Shown one piece after another: positions 1-10,257 of a stretch of DNA of 64,000 nucleotides. The notes under the pieces are model-generated. The model ran no database searches. It was not told the origin of the DNA and was given only the letters and a program-made list of their open reading frames with translations. Position 1 is the stretch's first letter, and every line of letters starts with the position of its first letter. The stretch is from Pochonia chlamydosporia 170 (taxonomy: Eukaryota > Ascomycota > Sordariomycetes > Hypocreales > Clavicipitaceae): positions 6,014,001 to 6,078,000 of the forward strand of contig NC_035791.1 in assembly GCF_001653235.2 (NCBI RefSeq), written 5' to 3'. The translations under genes and the position numbers were made by a program.

Positions 1-2285
1 TGGAGCAATATCTCGATAACCCAGACAAATACTCCCAAAAAGAACCTGTAAAGCCCGCTGGTCTTAAACAAGACAAATGCGACCATGGCTCAAATGGCGA
101 TGCCCCTCCGGCGTACGATGCTACTTCATACAGTCGTAATGGCGCACATTCAGCTCCTCAGCGTCATAGGCCACACACAAACAAGGTGATTGAGGCGGCA
201 AGAATACGCGCCCAAGACGAGGTTCGCACTCCCTTTCTCTCATTGTCCTTAATGAACTCTAGTCTCATCAGTTACAGCAACATATGCAAAATGTCCTGCA
301 ACGCGTACAACTCGCTCATCGCATTTACAACAGCGACATTGAGCCAGAACACGACGTGGATACATTCTGTGGCTGTGACATACATCAGTACATGAACCTC
401 AAAGTGAGACGACTCAATGTGCAAAATAGGTGGTCAGAAGCAGTCTTGTACCCAGGTAAGTCAAACTTTGAGAAATGACACTCCCACCAGTCCGCTACTG
501 ACAGGATGTAGGTGAAAAGGCATACCATGACTGCTACCAGGCAACAATCAGTTACTTTTTCCAGAATCCATATCGAGCACGGGTCTACTCACCATATGGC
601 AACTTTAGTCCTAGTTACAGGGGATGGCAATACCCCATCGCCAGGTATTACAACGTATCGGTTCGTCAGACCATTGAGTTGAATCACAAGGCTCAGCTGT
701 CCATTGATGCCAAGGAACCGAGGATGAATATTTGGGACATTGATAGCCCGAAGGCTTCGGGGCAGCATCACACTAATGGAAACTCGTCAACATCTACTGG
801 AAATCATGATGAGAAGTTGGTCAACGAGAAATCGGCGAGTACTAGCCAACAAACTACGTCTGGAGCGGCTGGCAATGGCACCGGTGAAGCATCATCCAGC
901 AAACCATCAAGATTCATAACATTGAAAAAAGCCCTGTCAATAAAATCTCCCGAAGAAAAAGCCGCTGCTAAACTCGAAAAAGCAATATCAGAATGCAGAG
1001 GCTTACGTGACGCAATCGTACAAGAAGAAACCGGTAGATGGCCAGACCCCGAGTGGCGACAGATCGTGGCAACGTACCAAAGCAAAGTCGGAATGGCAAA
1101 TACAATCGATAAAATTCGCCAGAACACCCCCATTCAGTACTTGCACATGCTACGAGCCGGATACTTTGAGCCCATTCCCGTCGCGTGGGCAAACCAGCTA
1201 TCCAATCCACTCAAGTTCACCATTGATGCTGCAGCAGGATGGAGAGGCATAACACCAACATGGAGGGGATACGAGGATACGGCAGAAGAGAGACTATACT
1301 GGGTATTAAACCACAGGGCTGGGAATGGTCAGCGGCTAAAGCCGGACATTATATCAGCGTTGGACCTGGCACGACGGAGGATGGCATCTGCCGTTGAGCC
1401 GCCTCCCGCATACTTTGCACCAGATGATACCTGTCATCTGCAACATACATCTGAAGGGTACTCTAAACAAGTCATGCCAGCGCCGTTTCGGCCGTACGAT
1501 TTACCAGAGACTGCCGAAGACAATACCGTGATATTGCTCGACGTTTCTGGCTCGATGGACTTCGACCCAATGCGGCCATTGTACGACGAGTATTTAATAA
1601 CAGGGTACACTCGATCGAATCAACCCAAGAACAAAGGTACATTTAACTACCTCTCATAAGCATCAACTCCGTTACTAATCTCTATCTCGGTGCAGCCACC
1701 GCCAAAGCCATCATCCGTCGCTTCACAGACGCCCTCTCCAACCACGACAACAATTTCCAAGGCTACCAACTAACCACCTTTGCCAACCAAGCCGAATACA
1801 TCGGCATCCTCAACCACCAAAACTTCGAAAAGATTTGGAAAATGGTCAACTTCGGTGGCGGCACCCGCGTCATGACGGGCTGGCAAAAAGTCAAGGAACT
1901 TCATTTCGAGAAGCACTCCGCGTCGGCGACGCACCACCCCGTATACGGCTGGCAGGCTGGGCCGGAAACGCCCATGCTAAGAGTGCTATTGCTGCTTGAC
2001 GGAGAGGCGCAGGATATGGATGAGTTTGAACTTGATCTGCTTGGCTTGTCGTGGGTTCATGTCACGATATTCTTGATTGGGGTTGATGGTTGCCCGCACC
2101 ATCATCGGCATGCGAATGAGTTGCAGAGGATCAGTGAGGTGAATCCGCATGTTTCGTTTGTTGATGCGCAGGGGAATACGCCGGAGAGGTTTGTGACGCA
2201 TGAGTTGTTGAAGAGGCATTTGGGGTATGATGTGTCGATGCGGGAGTTTGAGGAGATGGAGCATCCGCCTGCGTATGTTGCGTGA
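1..2285 (+). CDS. VWA-domain protein, 5' end truncated by window
   Basis: This gene encodes a cytosolic-looking protein with a von Willebrand factor A-type fold; its biological role is not known. Four exons are visible: 1-221, 278-455, 512-1636 and 1696-2285, with introns of 56, 56 and 59 nt that keep one open frame. The VWA domain starts around VILLDVSGSMDFDP, whose DVSGS is the metal-ion-dependent adhesion site motif (DxSxS), and continues after the last intron through YQLTTFANQAEYIG and FGGGTRVMTGWQ. A low-complexity Ser/Thr/Gly segment lies near positions 780-905. The first intron begins GTTCGC, a non-consensus donor. The true start lies before the window, so the N-terminus is missing. 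The family assignment is strong; substrate or partner is unknown. Confidence 0.85.
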
Positions 2286-2632
2286 GGTTGGTGGCTTCGT
2301 TTTCTGCCGTCGTTTCTTTAAGGAGAAGCTTGGGATTGCCAGGGAACTCCCTATTAGATAGAATGAGAACCCCTGGTGTATTTAATGGCCCATCAGTAGC
2401 AATGAGACCATCTACAGTATCAAAAGTCACGCAGTTCCAGCAATACCCGCGACTCGAGACGCAGAGGCATTGTCCGTCACAATTGCAGTACAGACTGTGC
2501 CCACAACTAACAGAATATGTGAAGCATAACAGTAGCTGTTATCGTAGCATATATGCTTGTCAATTCTACGTGTCCATGTCTACCTCACGTCGAGGTAAAC
2601 TCCCATCCAAGGTTGCCACGATGAAAGGCAAC
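2286..2632. other. Convergent intergenic, nothing supported
   Basis: This stretch lies between the stops of two converging genes and should hold their 3' untranslated ends. Open frames overlapping it are shadows of the neighbours. No RNA gene or repeat is evident. Confidence 0.5.
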
Positions 2633-3742
2633 TCATTTCACCCTCCTCAACCCAAAATAACCTCCATCGCTATCAAACCCAACCTCCCATTTCCTCAGAA
2701 AGTGTCTCCCCGTATTGACATGCGGCGGATTCTTCGCCGGGTCAGCCAATGTCAACCTCACGCTTGACGGAGCAATATCCTCCTCAATTCGCTTTGTATC
2801 TCCGACTGTGAACTTCTCACTTGCTATATATCGGCCGTTTCCTGCTGGTCCAACTTGTACACTAACCGCTGCTCCATCATCTACCACCGGTGGATTCGTG
2901 CGTCTCACTTTGGTGCCCAACGGAAGCGTCATGTACATCTGAGATACGCCTGTGTCAATGAGTGCCGGTCCCGGAATACATTTAGATCCATCGATAGCCA
3001 TGCACCCTTCCACTTGTGACCAGTCTCTCGCATCAGCATGCTTCGCTTGCAGAGAAAGCTTGGTGAGATCCATGCCGGCTGTATTCGCGGCCGTGAGTCC
3101 AATAGTCACGCCGTCCTTGGTGAGGACGAAACCGCTCCGGAACTTGGGGTTGCCAGACACTTTGACGCCATTGATGGTTTGGATGTTGATGAACGCATTC
3201 TTATCGGGTGTGCCTTGGGGCATGCCATCGTGTTCTCTGCCAAAACCAACGCCCATGACTCTAATACCAGTAGGCATTTTCGTTCCACCATCTGGTGTCG
3301 GACACACGCCATTGTCGGCGGTCCTGTTGTAATCCGGGCAATGGGTTCTCGTTTCTACTGCAAGAATTGGAATCCGCGCCTTAATTTCGACATTGGCATT
3401 CGTGAAGTACACATCCTTAGGAATCCAGTGCCCCGTGTAGAGAATCTTGCTGCTGGAAAGGAATTCCCATCCCTTTGGATGTTTAGATGCTTCCGCTTTT
3501 GTCCAATCGGGAAGATCAGCCGCCGAGATCACAAATCCGCAGCTTCCTGTATCAATAATGGGATGGTATGTCCTGGACATCACACCGCTGTCACTCTTGA
3601 TCTTGACAGCAGTGCTGACGTCGTTTGTGAATGGGACCGCCGCATTAGTCTTGGAAAAGTCGAATGGAATTGTCGCTTGTATCGTAAAAGCATTATACAG
3701 AGTGTGGGCGGCCATGACAGCCTGTGTTAACGGCCACATCAT
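2633..3742 (-). CDS. Aspartyl-protease-like protein with two DTG motifs
   Basis: This single-exon 369-residue product resembles pepsin-type aspartic proteases at the two catalytic positions: IIDTGSCGFVIS near residue 63 and ALIDTGVSQMYM near residue 260, separated by about 195 residues as in bilobal pepsins. The rest of the protein is poorly conserved against classical pepsins; there is no typical flap motif that I can identify, and the family's usual propeptide and clear signal peptide are absent. The start at 3742 is the first ATG after an in-frame upstream stop; a later ATG (MAAHTLYNAF) is also possible. Activity is therefore uncertain: it may be a divergent protease or a non-proteolytic relative. 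Confidence 0.75.
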   Translation of the reverse strand: MMWPLTQAVMAAHTLYNAFTIQATIPFDFSKTNAAVPFTNDVSTAVKIKSDSGVMSRTYHPIIDTGSCGFVISAADLPDWTKAEASKHPKGWEFLSSSKILYTGHWIPKDVYFTNANVEIKARIPILAVETRTHCPDYNRTADNGVCPTPDGGTKMPTGIRVMGVGFGREHDGMPQGTPDKNAFINIQTINGVKVSGNPKFRSGFVLTKDGVTIGLTAANTAGMDLTKLSLQAKHADARDWSQVEGCMAIDGSKCIPGPALIDTGVSQMYMTLPLGTKVRRTNPPVVDDGAAVSVQVGPAGNGRYIASEKFTVGDTKRIEEDIAPSSVRLTLADPAKNPPHVNTGRHFLRKWEVGFDSDGGYFGLRRVK

Positions 3743-4283
3743 CGGGTCAATAACTCCCGACGCAATCGCTGGACTGAGAAGATGACGAAATGTGGAGGAG
3801 CAGCAGACGGTGACGTTTTCTCATCGTTCACGACTGTTCGTGGACGCCAGCTTATTAAGGTTCTGGGATTATCCGAGACGCCCACCAATTCGCGTTATGG
3901 AGGCGCGGCTGAATGTCTCACAATGCAGTGATCTGCACTGGGGGACGGCACTGCGGAACGGCTACCAGTAAGACGGATGTCCTGAAAACAGGGCTGACAG
4001 AGATGCGAGATCGTGGGCGAAGATTCTGCCGATGAATGCGAAGACTAACTGCCTCTTGGCGATTTGCAATGCCAAACTGAAATTGGGCGCTTTCCACTCC
4101 TAAGAGTATTCGAGTACATTGATGAAATTTCCGCATTTTGAAGCAGGTTAAACTGATTGCGGTTTGCAGACACATGTTTTCGGCTCCTCGGGGCTTCGGG
4201 GCGTAAGCACAGGGATGTTATCAACTTATTAAGTGGGAATATGTCGCCAGAATAACGGCAACGGGATGATTGCCGCCTCAAAA
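3743..4283. other. Intergenic, nothing supported
   Basis: This region is upstream of the aspartyl-protease-like gene and downstream of the HET gene. A 27-codon reading frame on the minus strand from 3824 begins with a hydrophobic leucine run but stops before joining the protease frame and has no good donor. No other feature is seen. Confidence 0.4.
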
Positions 4284-6017
4284 CTACATGGGCATTGGCC
4301 TGCTGGACCGCCGGTCAGGTTTGCTCTCCCGCCAATCTATATGTACAAGATGATAGGGCACGTCATTCCACTGGTTGACCTGTTGCACCGACACCGTCAT
4401 CTCATATCCCACCATCGATATCCATTCTGGTCGACTGTCTCCCATTTCCTTCGGCGGAATCGCTTGAAGAGCCAATGCTTCTTTCGATGCAAACTGGAAA
4501 GGCGTGGCATTGACTCCCGGCCAAATCTTACTGTCCACAATCCGTACTGATATCCTACTCGGGTCCCTTCCCCCATCATCGCCAACTTGTATAACCAGCA
4601 CGAAATACTCGAAATTCGGATTCGATTTATAGTTTCCCGGCACGAATTCGATGTGCATGTACCGCTCGGAGGCCATCTCAACAAGAAACTGACCCCCGAT
4701 AAGGTCCCAGTTAGCCCTAGGTTCAGTCGCCCGGATGTGCCAGTACTTGCGCCCCGATTTCTCCCATGGCTTCCAGCGTAGTCGCACAGCGTGACGCTCC
4801 CACATGGAAAGCTGTTTGGTCATCGAATCGGAGAGGTTGTTGATGATGCAAACTGGTTCGTGGCACGGGTCGTGAAGCGGTCTGCCGCGGAAGGCTTTCA
4901 GACGGTCAATAGTATCGCGCAAACGAACAAATAAGCCTGGTCCAACTTTTTGCAGGACAATGTACCAGTCCTTGTCTATGATGCCGCGGAAAGAGGGGTC
5001 TCGGTAATTCAAAATCATGACGTAGTGGTACCGGTGACCTCGGACTGCGTTTTGCGAGTATATCGTCGCGTTGGGGAAATATACTCCTTGGTTTGTGATT
5101 GAGAATTGAGTCCTTAGCCTGTCACCGAGTTGACTGACAGAGTCGTTTCTAGCATTGTCGTCTCGGATAGGACCTGCTCTGAAACAAGATGGCGAAGGAG
5201 CTAAAACACGCATGTAAGGGGATGCTGTCGGCTCTTCAGTCCAAGCAAAGATTGACATGTCGTTGTACTTTCTAATAATCTCTTCCTGGAGCCGTCGAAA
5301 GGCCATGTGTCCTTCGCCATATAGCATTGGCATGTTAATGTCCAAAATACCCAGTAGGCTGTATGACATGTCCTCGACTCTTGTAGTCTGACGTTTTGCA
5401 ATCCATGATATGCGACGTGCTATTGGGAAATCGTGGATATCACATCTAGGCGGTGTGACGAGAACTGATTCAGGAATAGCAGTAAGTTTCGATATGTACA
5501 TGCTCAGTGTATTCTTGGTCGCAAACTCTTGCCATTGCCGGTTGAAGAATCGGATTTTCTGTGGTGCGAGAAGTTCCTGCAAACACCAGCCGCGAGTAAA
5601 CCATCGACATTGACTAAGACATTCCTCCAATTTCTGGCTTGAAGATGCAAGTTCTTCTGCATCAACGGTGACGTCGCTTAGATATGCGTAACAGACCTGC
5701 GATTCCTTGTACCAGCGGAACATGGAGTTGATCGCCTCGGTAAGCTCTGCGCTGCTTGTTTTATCGATGCAACATGTGTCGACCCATACGTAGAGATGTC
5801 CATCTTTACGCGCCCGGTTGCAGGCCGCGGCAATTTTGCGGTAGCCCTGTTTTCTCAAGATTTTGTCGTGTGGTGAGTGTCTGTCGTCGCTCAGTTGTCG
5901 AAACTCTTGAAACGACACCTCGTCGGCTTCCCATGTGTGTGAGAGGATGGCGTATGCAGGAGTAGTTTCGCCTTGAAAGAATTGGATGGACAAGTCTGTC
6001 GTATTAATGAGCCACAT
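4284..6017 (-). CDS. HET (heterokaryon incompatibility) domain protein
   Basis: This intronless 577-residue protein carries a heterokaryon incompatibility (HET) domain in its first ~170 residues. Diagnostic blocks are YAILSHTWEADEVSF (about residues 22-36), YVWVDTCCIDKTSS (about 77-90), the FRWYKESQVCYAYLSD segment, and the RWFTRGWCLQELLAP block (about 138-152). HET domains trigger programmed cell death after non-self recognition during hyphal fusion. The segment following, with SYSLLGILDINMPMLYGEG and AFRRLQEEII, is the usual extension in this class. The C-terminal 300 residues carry no recognisable NACHT, ankyrin or WD40 repeats, so this is a stand-alone HET protein of unknown specificity. 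The start MWLINTTD matches the usual position just before the domain. Confidence 0.92.
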   Translation of the reverse strand: MWLINTTDLSIQFFQGETTPAYAILSHTWEADEVSFQEFRQLSDDRHSPHDKILRKQGYRKIAAACNRARKDGHLYVWVDTCCIDKTSSAELTEAINSMFRWYKESQVCYAYLSDVTVDAEELASSSQKLEECLSQCRWFTRGWCLQELLAPQKIRFFNRQWQEFATKNTLSMYISKLTAIPESVLVTPPRCDIHDFPIARRISWIAKRQTTRVEDMSYSLLGILDINMPMLYGEGHMAFRRLQEEIIRKYNDMSIFAWTEEPTASPYMRVLAPSPSCFRAGPIRDDNARNDSVSQLGDRLRTQFSITNQGVYFPNATIYSQNAVRGHRYHYVMILNYRDPSFRGIIDKDWYIVLQKVGPGLFVRLRDTIDRLKAFRGRPLHDPCHEPVCIINNLSDSMTKQLSMWERHAVRLRWKPWEKSGRKYWHIRATEPRANWDLIGGQFLVEMASERYMHIEFVPGNYKSNPNFEYFVLVIQVGDDGGRDPSRISVRIVDSKIWPGVNATPFQFASKEALALQAIPPKEMGDSRPEWISMVGYEMTVSVQQVNQWNDVPYHLVHIDWRESKPDRRSSRPMPM

Positions 6018-6924
6018 GTTGACAAACGCATCTCAGCATTGTTGTTAATTAGAGTAAGATGTAAGATGAGGAGGGGCTGGATTTGAATCGTGCGCTTACT
6101 CTATTTCCATCTCAGCCTCACCGATCTCACACTTCGTCATTGATGTTGGTGACTGTGGTTTGCCAGACGTACGGATATTTACGTGCTATCCGTCAGGACA
6201 TATTATGCGCTATGGCGAATAGTTGCCAATGTTTCAAATGCTCTTTGCTTTCACTCGGACTGAGCATACTCTGAATTTATTCGCTTTCCCATATTGCTTT
6301 GTCAATTTAGTGGCTACCCTGCAGTTTCCGTCGTGAGCCCAGAAATTCGATTTGTGAACGATGATGGAATACATAGAAGATCATTTGTGTTAGTAATTTG
6401 GCTTTCAATTTCGTCGTTTCTATTGCAGAAGAGAAAATAAATAAAATTGCTAGCAGGCAATAAGAGCGTAAGAAGTGATGGACAGGAAGTCCGTTTACCT
6501 CATTAGTCAAGATGAGGCCTTCAACAACCAACTCCCTGCCGACTAACCCAAACTGCCAAGGGCATACCTTCTAATTGATGCGATAACTCCAACACATCAA
6601 AAAGGAGTAGGCTTCTGAAATTTTTAGCTAGGCGAAATAACTTGAACCTTCAGTCGGGCTGATTCCGAGAAACGAACTGGCCGCCGCAGAATTGATCAAG
6701 CGCCATGTAAGCATCAGCTAACTCCACCGACTAAACAGGAAGCTAGGACAATCCAACAAAGATTAATAAAGTCCTATCAGCGATGCCTGGTGGAAACGCG
6801 CATGCAAAGTCCTACACAAGGCCTTCGCTGGGATTTGCACTCTTAACAACTACAACTCTCTGAAAACAACTCACAAAGTTTGCAGCATCAAGACTAAAGG
6901 CTCATCCCGAGGAAATCTTACACC
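6018..6924. other. Divergent intergenic, presumed promoters
   Basis: The HET gene and the acetyltransferase gene diverge from this 0.9 kb stretch, so it should carry both promoters. I see no convincing additional gene or repeat; reading frames here are short and lack family features. Confidence 0.4.
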
Positions 6925-7620
6925 ATGGCAGTTCATATTCGTCTCGCTACGCAGGAAGACATCCCTGAAATCGTGGATGTCTCCATGGCTGCATTCGACC
7001 CTAGCACAGACGCCATCAGCGCCCGTCTATTTCCGGCTCATCTTCAATCAACCGACAGCGAAGCGTTCAAAAATTGGAGCGTCACACGGAAATCTGCTAG
7101 ACTAGACCTAAAGAACTCCGTCGTCATGGTCGCGGTTGACGACGCCTTAAATGGCCGAATCGTGGGTTACGCCATGTGGTTCTCCCCAATCCCCGAAGGA
7201 AGCGAAGAGGAGGAACCACCCCGGCCAAAGGTTGCATTTGAAGGAGTAGACAGAGATGCGCTAATGGAACTCCGTCAAATCATGGAAGATGATGCTCACA
7301 ACAGCTTCGGCGAAAAGGGCAGCAAGGATGTCTGGAGTGAGTTTTCCCCAATCAGAGTGAGTAGGCTTGGGTGCGTGAGCTGATGTTTGCTAGACCTTGA
7401 CTCTCTTGGAGTTGACCCCCAACAGCAAAGAAGGGGTATTGGGAAGATGCTCTTGAACTGGGGCGTGCAACAGGCGAATGAACAGGGAAAAGATTGCTAT
7501 CTGGTCGCTACGCCCTCAGGTCTCCCGCTGTATGAGGCTGCTGGTTTTAAGACCACGAGGACGGTGGACATCTTTGGTGTTCCTCATGTGTCAATGACGA
7601 TGAAGCATTCTACCAAGTAG
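6925..7620 (+). CDS. GNAT-family N-acetyltransferase
   Basis: Two exons (6925-7336 and 7394-7620, intron of 57 nt with donor GTGAGT and acceptor GCTAG) encode a 212-residue GNAT acetyltransferase, which would transfer an acetyl group from acetyl-CoA to an amine of unknown identity. The N-terminal IRLATQEDIPEIVDV is the typical first strand and helix. After the splice the frame reads LDSLGVDPQQQRRGIGKML, the acetyl-CoA-binding motif A (Q/RxxGxG/A), followed by the C-terminal GLPLYEAAGFK motif. A second GTGAGT donor at 7357 would give only a 37-nt intron and was rejected. There is no signal peptide, so a soluble intracellular enzyme is likely. Confidence 0.9.
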
Positions 7621-7990
7621 AGTGAAGACTATTTGGAAACAAAAGTAGACTTCTTATAAGCAGTAGTCGGCGCGGACTCCATCGGTGGTCAAAGTTTGCC
7701 CACATCAAGCATACACTAACACAACTCAATGCAATCCAGTACCTAAAGCGATATGCTATACTTTTTTCTTGGCTATATACTTCCCACGTCTCAACTGTAA
7801 AAATTCTGTAAAAAATTTGACAAGTCGATCTGTGGGCTATCAACTTGACGAGGTCTATGTACACTTTGTCGCCGCTACCACAACTCCTTCAACATTCGAG
7901 CCACATGAGTGCCCTTTGTGATGATCACTCGCTACAATATAAACGCTGGTTTTGCTACAAGACTATTCGCTAAGGTAAATATAATCTCAA
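7621..7990. other. Convergent intergenic, nothing supported
   Basis: This 370-bp stretch separates the 3' ends of the acetyltransferase and the metalloprotease. Nothing beyond presumed 3' untranslated sequence is seen. Confidence 0.4.
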
Positions 7991-8948
7991 TTAGCCACGG
8001 TAGTAATCGAACCAGCTCCTCATTCGCTGAATCTGTCCATTGGTGAACTCGTATTGGCAGGCACTGATGCATGGTTAGCATTCCACATATTACGGAGCCA
8101 GATAAATGCAATGCAACTTACTTATCGCTATAATCCATAAAGTTATGAATAGGATCAACACCAGGCTGGCTGCAAGAGTCCCTGCCGGTAGGGCAACCGT
8201 ATGAAGGGGAAGACGAAGCAGGGGTGTCATCAACCGAGTCGCCGTATCCTCCACAGCCATTCTCAAAGGTATGCATCAGACCCATCCAGTGCCCAACCTC
8301 ATGCGAGGTAAGCTTGCCTTGGTTCCAGGGGGAGTACGAGCCACCAGGCATGGTTCCAACGTGCATTGTGCAGCCGTCTCTGATGAAGTCCCAGCTGCCT
8401 TGGCTGACACTGGCTGGGTAGTAGCACCATCCAGTGTTGCCAGTCCACATGTTGACGTGATAGTACAAGTTGAGATCACTGTATGAGCCCTGGCGAAGTC
8501 GTCTCTTGATTTCATATTCATCTTGTTGGTTCCTCAGTTTGGCGTAGTAGGGGTCGACGGTGTACGAGACGTTTCGCAGAGTGAACTGAAACCCGGTGCG
8601 GCCGAAATTGTCGTTGAGCATCTTCATCTGGGCATCAATGGTTCGTTGCTGGAATTATGTATTAGTGACTTTTCATGCGTGACTTCTGATGCAAGGAAGG
8701 CGTACATCAACATAACCACCTTGGTAGGTCCTGTCAGCGGCAATGATGTGGATGTAAGTGTTCACATTCGTTGCAGCTCGTTCAACGACAGCACTAAAAT
8801 CTGCTCTTGCCTCTGCAGCCGCAAAATCGTGAGACATTTTGACGAATTCTTGACTGGGAGCCTTCGTTCCACAGTGTGTGCGTTGGAGGCTAGCGGCCTC
8901 GATAGCCGCGGGGGCTAGGAGAGACAAAAGACCGAATTTCAGGAGCAT
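7991..8948 (-). CDS. Secreted M43 (MEP1-type) metalloprotease
   Basis: Three exons (8948-8706, 8648-8122, 8063-7991) encode a 280-residue secreted zinc endopeptidase of peptidase family M43 (cytophagalysin/MEP1 type). The N-terminus MLLKFGLLSLLAPAAIEA is a signal peptide. The extended zinc site is SHEVGHWMGLMHTF (HExxHxxGxxH, in the middle of exon 2), and the Met-turn is FMDYS, split from its C-terminal continuation CQYEFTNGQIQRM by the second intron. Introns are 57 and 58 nt. The length equals that of fungal MEP1 proteins, which act outside the cell on host or environmental proteins. A TATAAAAG box lies about 80 bp upstream. All catalytic residues are present, so it should be active. Confidence 0.93.
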
Positions 8949-9025
8949 TGTGAACTGTTGTTGCCTATAAGGTTGATGTGATTGCGTATCTGAATTCTCT
9001 TCTTCATCATGGTCGTCCCTTTGGG

Positions 9026-9034
9026 CTTTTATAC
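9026..9034 (-). promoter_or_regulatory. TATA-like box of the metalloprotease
   Basis: On the minus strand the sequence reads GTATAAAAG about 80 bp upstream of the metalloprotease ATG, a fitting core promoter position for a highly expressed secreted protease. Confidence 0.45.
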
Positions 9035-10245
9035 TTGTCCGGAGTTCTCTTCTTTCGTTGCATGTTGTTGTTCTCTCCGGTCATGATGTCGACAGATGTC
9101 GACACTTTCCTATTACAACTAGTAGAACACCGTTGGCCTGGTCTGCGTGCTGTGTTTAACTACCTTACTATTAGGGAAGTTGGGGAACGCTAGCTCTCTA
9201 GTGGTTCCGATGATCAACTATGAATAGCATGGGTAAACACAAAACGACTAGTCTGAACTAAACAAGGCTCTCACGAGGGTGCCGGTTGTTGGTGGGTCAC
9301 TTTTAATGAAGTTACCATTGCCCGCGGTAAAAGCATGTATCATGATTTCAATTGCTTCTGTGTGACTCGAGACAAGGTCAGGGGATCTGGACCTGTAATA
9401 GCACAAATGAACGAGAGACGCCCGCAACTGAGAAACTAACAACCACGGGTTCAAATATCGCCAGGCCGATTGGCCGACGTCGCGATGAAACATTACCATC
9501 AAGTAGCAGCCAACTGAGACCGAATCTCTCGTATCTCCGGTGCATAACCTCCGCAGTTGTGGGAGTCCAATGGGTGGTTTCTTATTCCCAAATAGGCCAC
9601 CTGAATAGATCTAGAGTTAAAACCAAGGCTAACTACAGCATAGCACTACTCTGTATTTGGAGATAGGGGTTGCAGACTCGTTGGGGTAGATCACCTTCCT
9701 CCACACTTCTCCCACACCCGTTTTGAATGCCAAGCCATGGACCTGCCAATGAAAGAAGTCAGCGGGTGATGGCTTCACAGGCTTCTGCAGCCCTGTATCG
9801 TTTACCTTCCGAATGGATGTTGACGTCAGCGATATCGGCGTGCGGGAGTGCTTGGAAACCCGCGTCCAATTCGAAATTCTCTTGCCAAGTTCAGTATAGG
9901 CAGTTGATTACTTGTCGTTTGCCAGCCACTGCAAGGGAGATCTTCTAGCAAGGTAACCGGATGTGGAAATTTCTATCCAATTCCTCCAATTAGTCGGAAT
10001 TGCTGGACACCATTTCGATCAAGTTCCGAGGGCGGAAGACATGGAATTTGGTGTAGATCTCCCGGCGCGAATCACGCAAGATTTGATGCCCAGATCGTAA
10101 GTGTCACCGCAACACATGACTGCCCTATGAGGCATCCTATCGGGGCTTCACAAATCTTGACTGTGAAGTTTAAGATCTATTTGTACGACGAGCCCCTCTC
10201 AGTTGACTTATAGCAGGGTGATGACTGTTACATAGGCAAAGTCTA

Positions 10246-10257
10246 CCCCCCCCCCCC
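10246..10257. repeat. Homopolymer run of 12 C
   Basis: An uninterrupted run of twelve cytosines lies in the gene-poor region. It is a length-variable site and also a likely place for sequencing length errors. Confidence 0.8.

Noticed and set aside
3747..3824. Minus-strand frame beginning with a basic stretch and a leucine run, like a signal peptide for the aspartyl-protease-like gene
   Set aside because: It stops before reaching the protease frame and no acceptable donor and acceptor pair joins them; the intron would be about 40 nt with a poor donor.
7357..7393. Alternative GTGAGT donor in the acetyltransferase gene
   Set aside because: It would give a 37-nt intron and spoil the conserved LDSLGVDP junction; the donor at 7337 fits length and frame.
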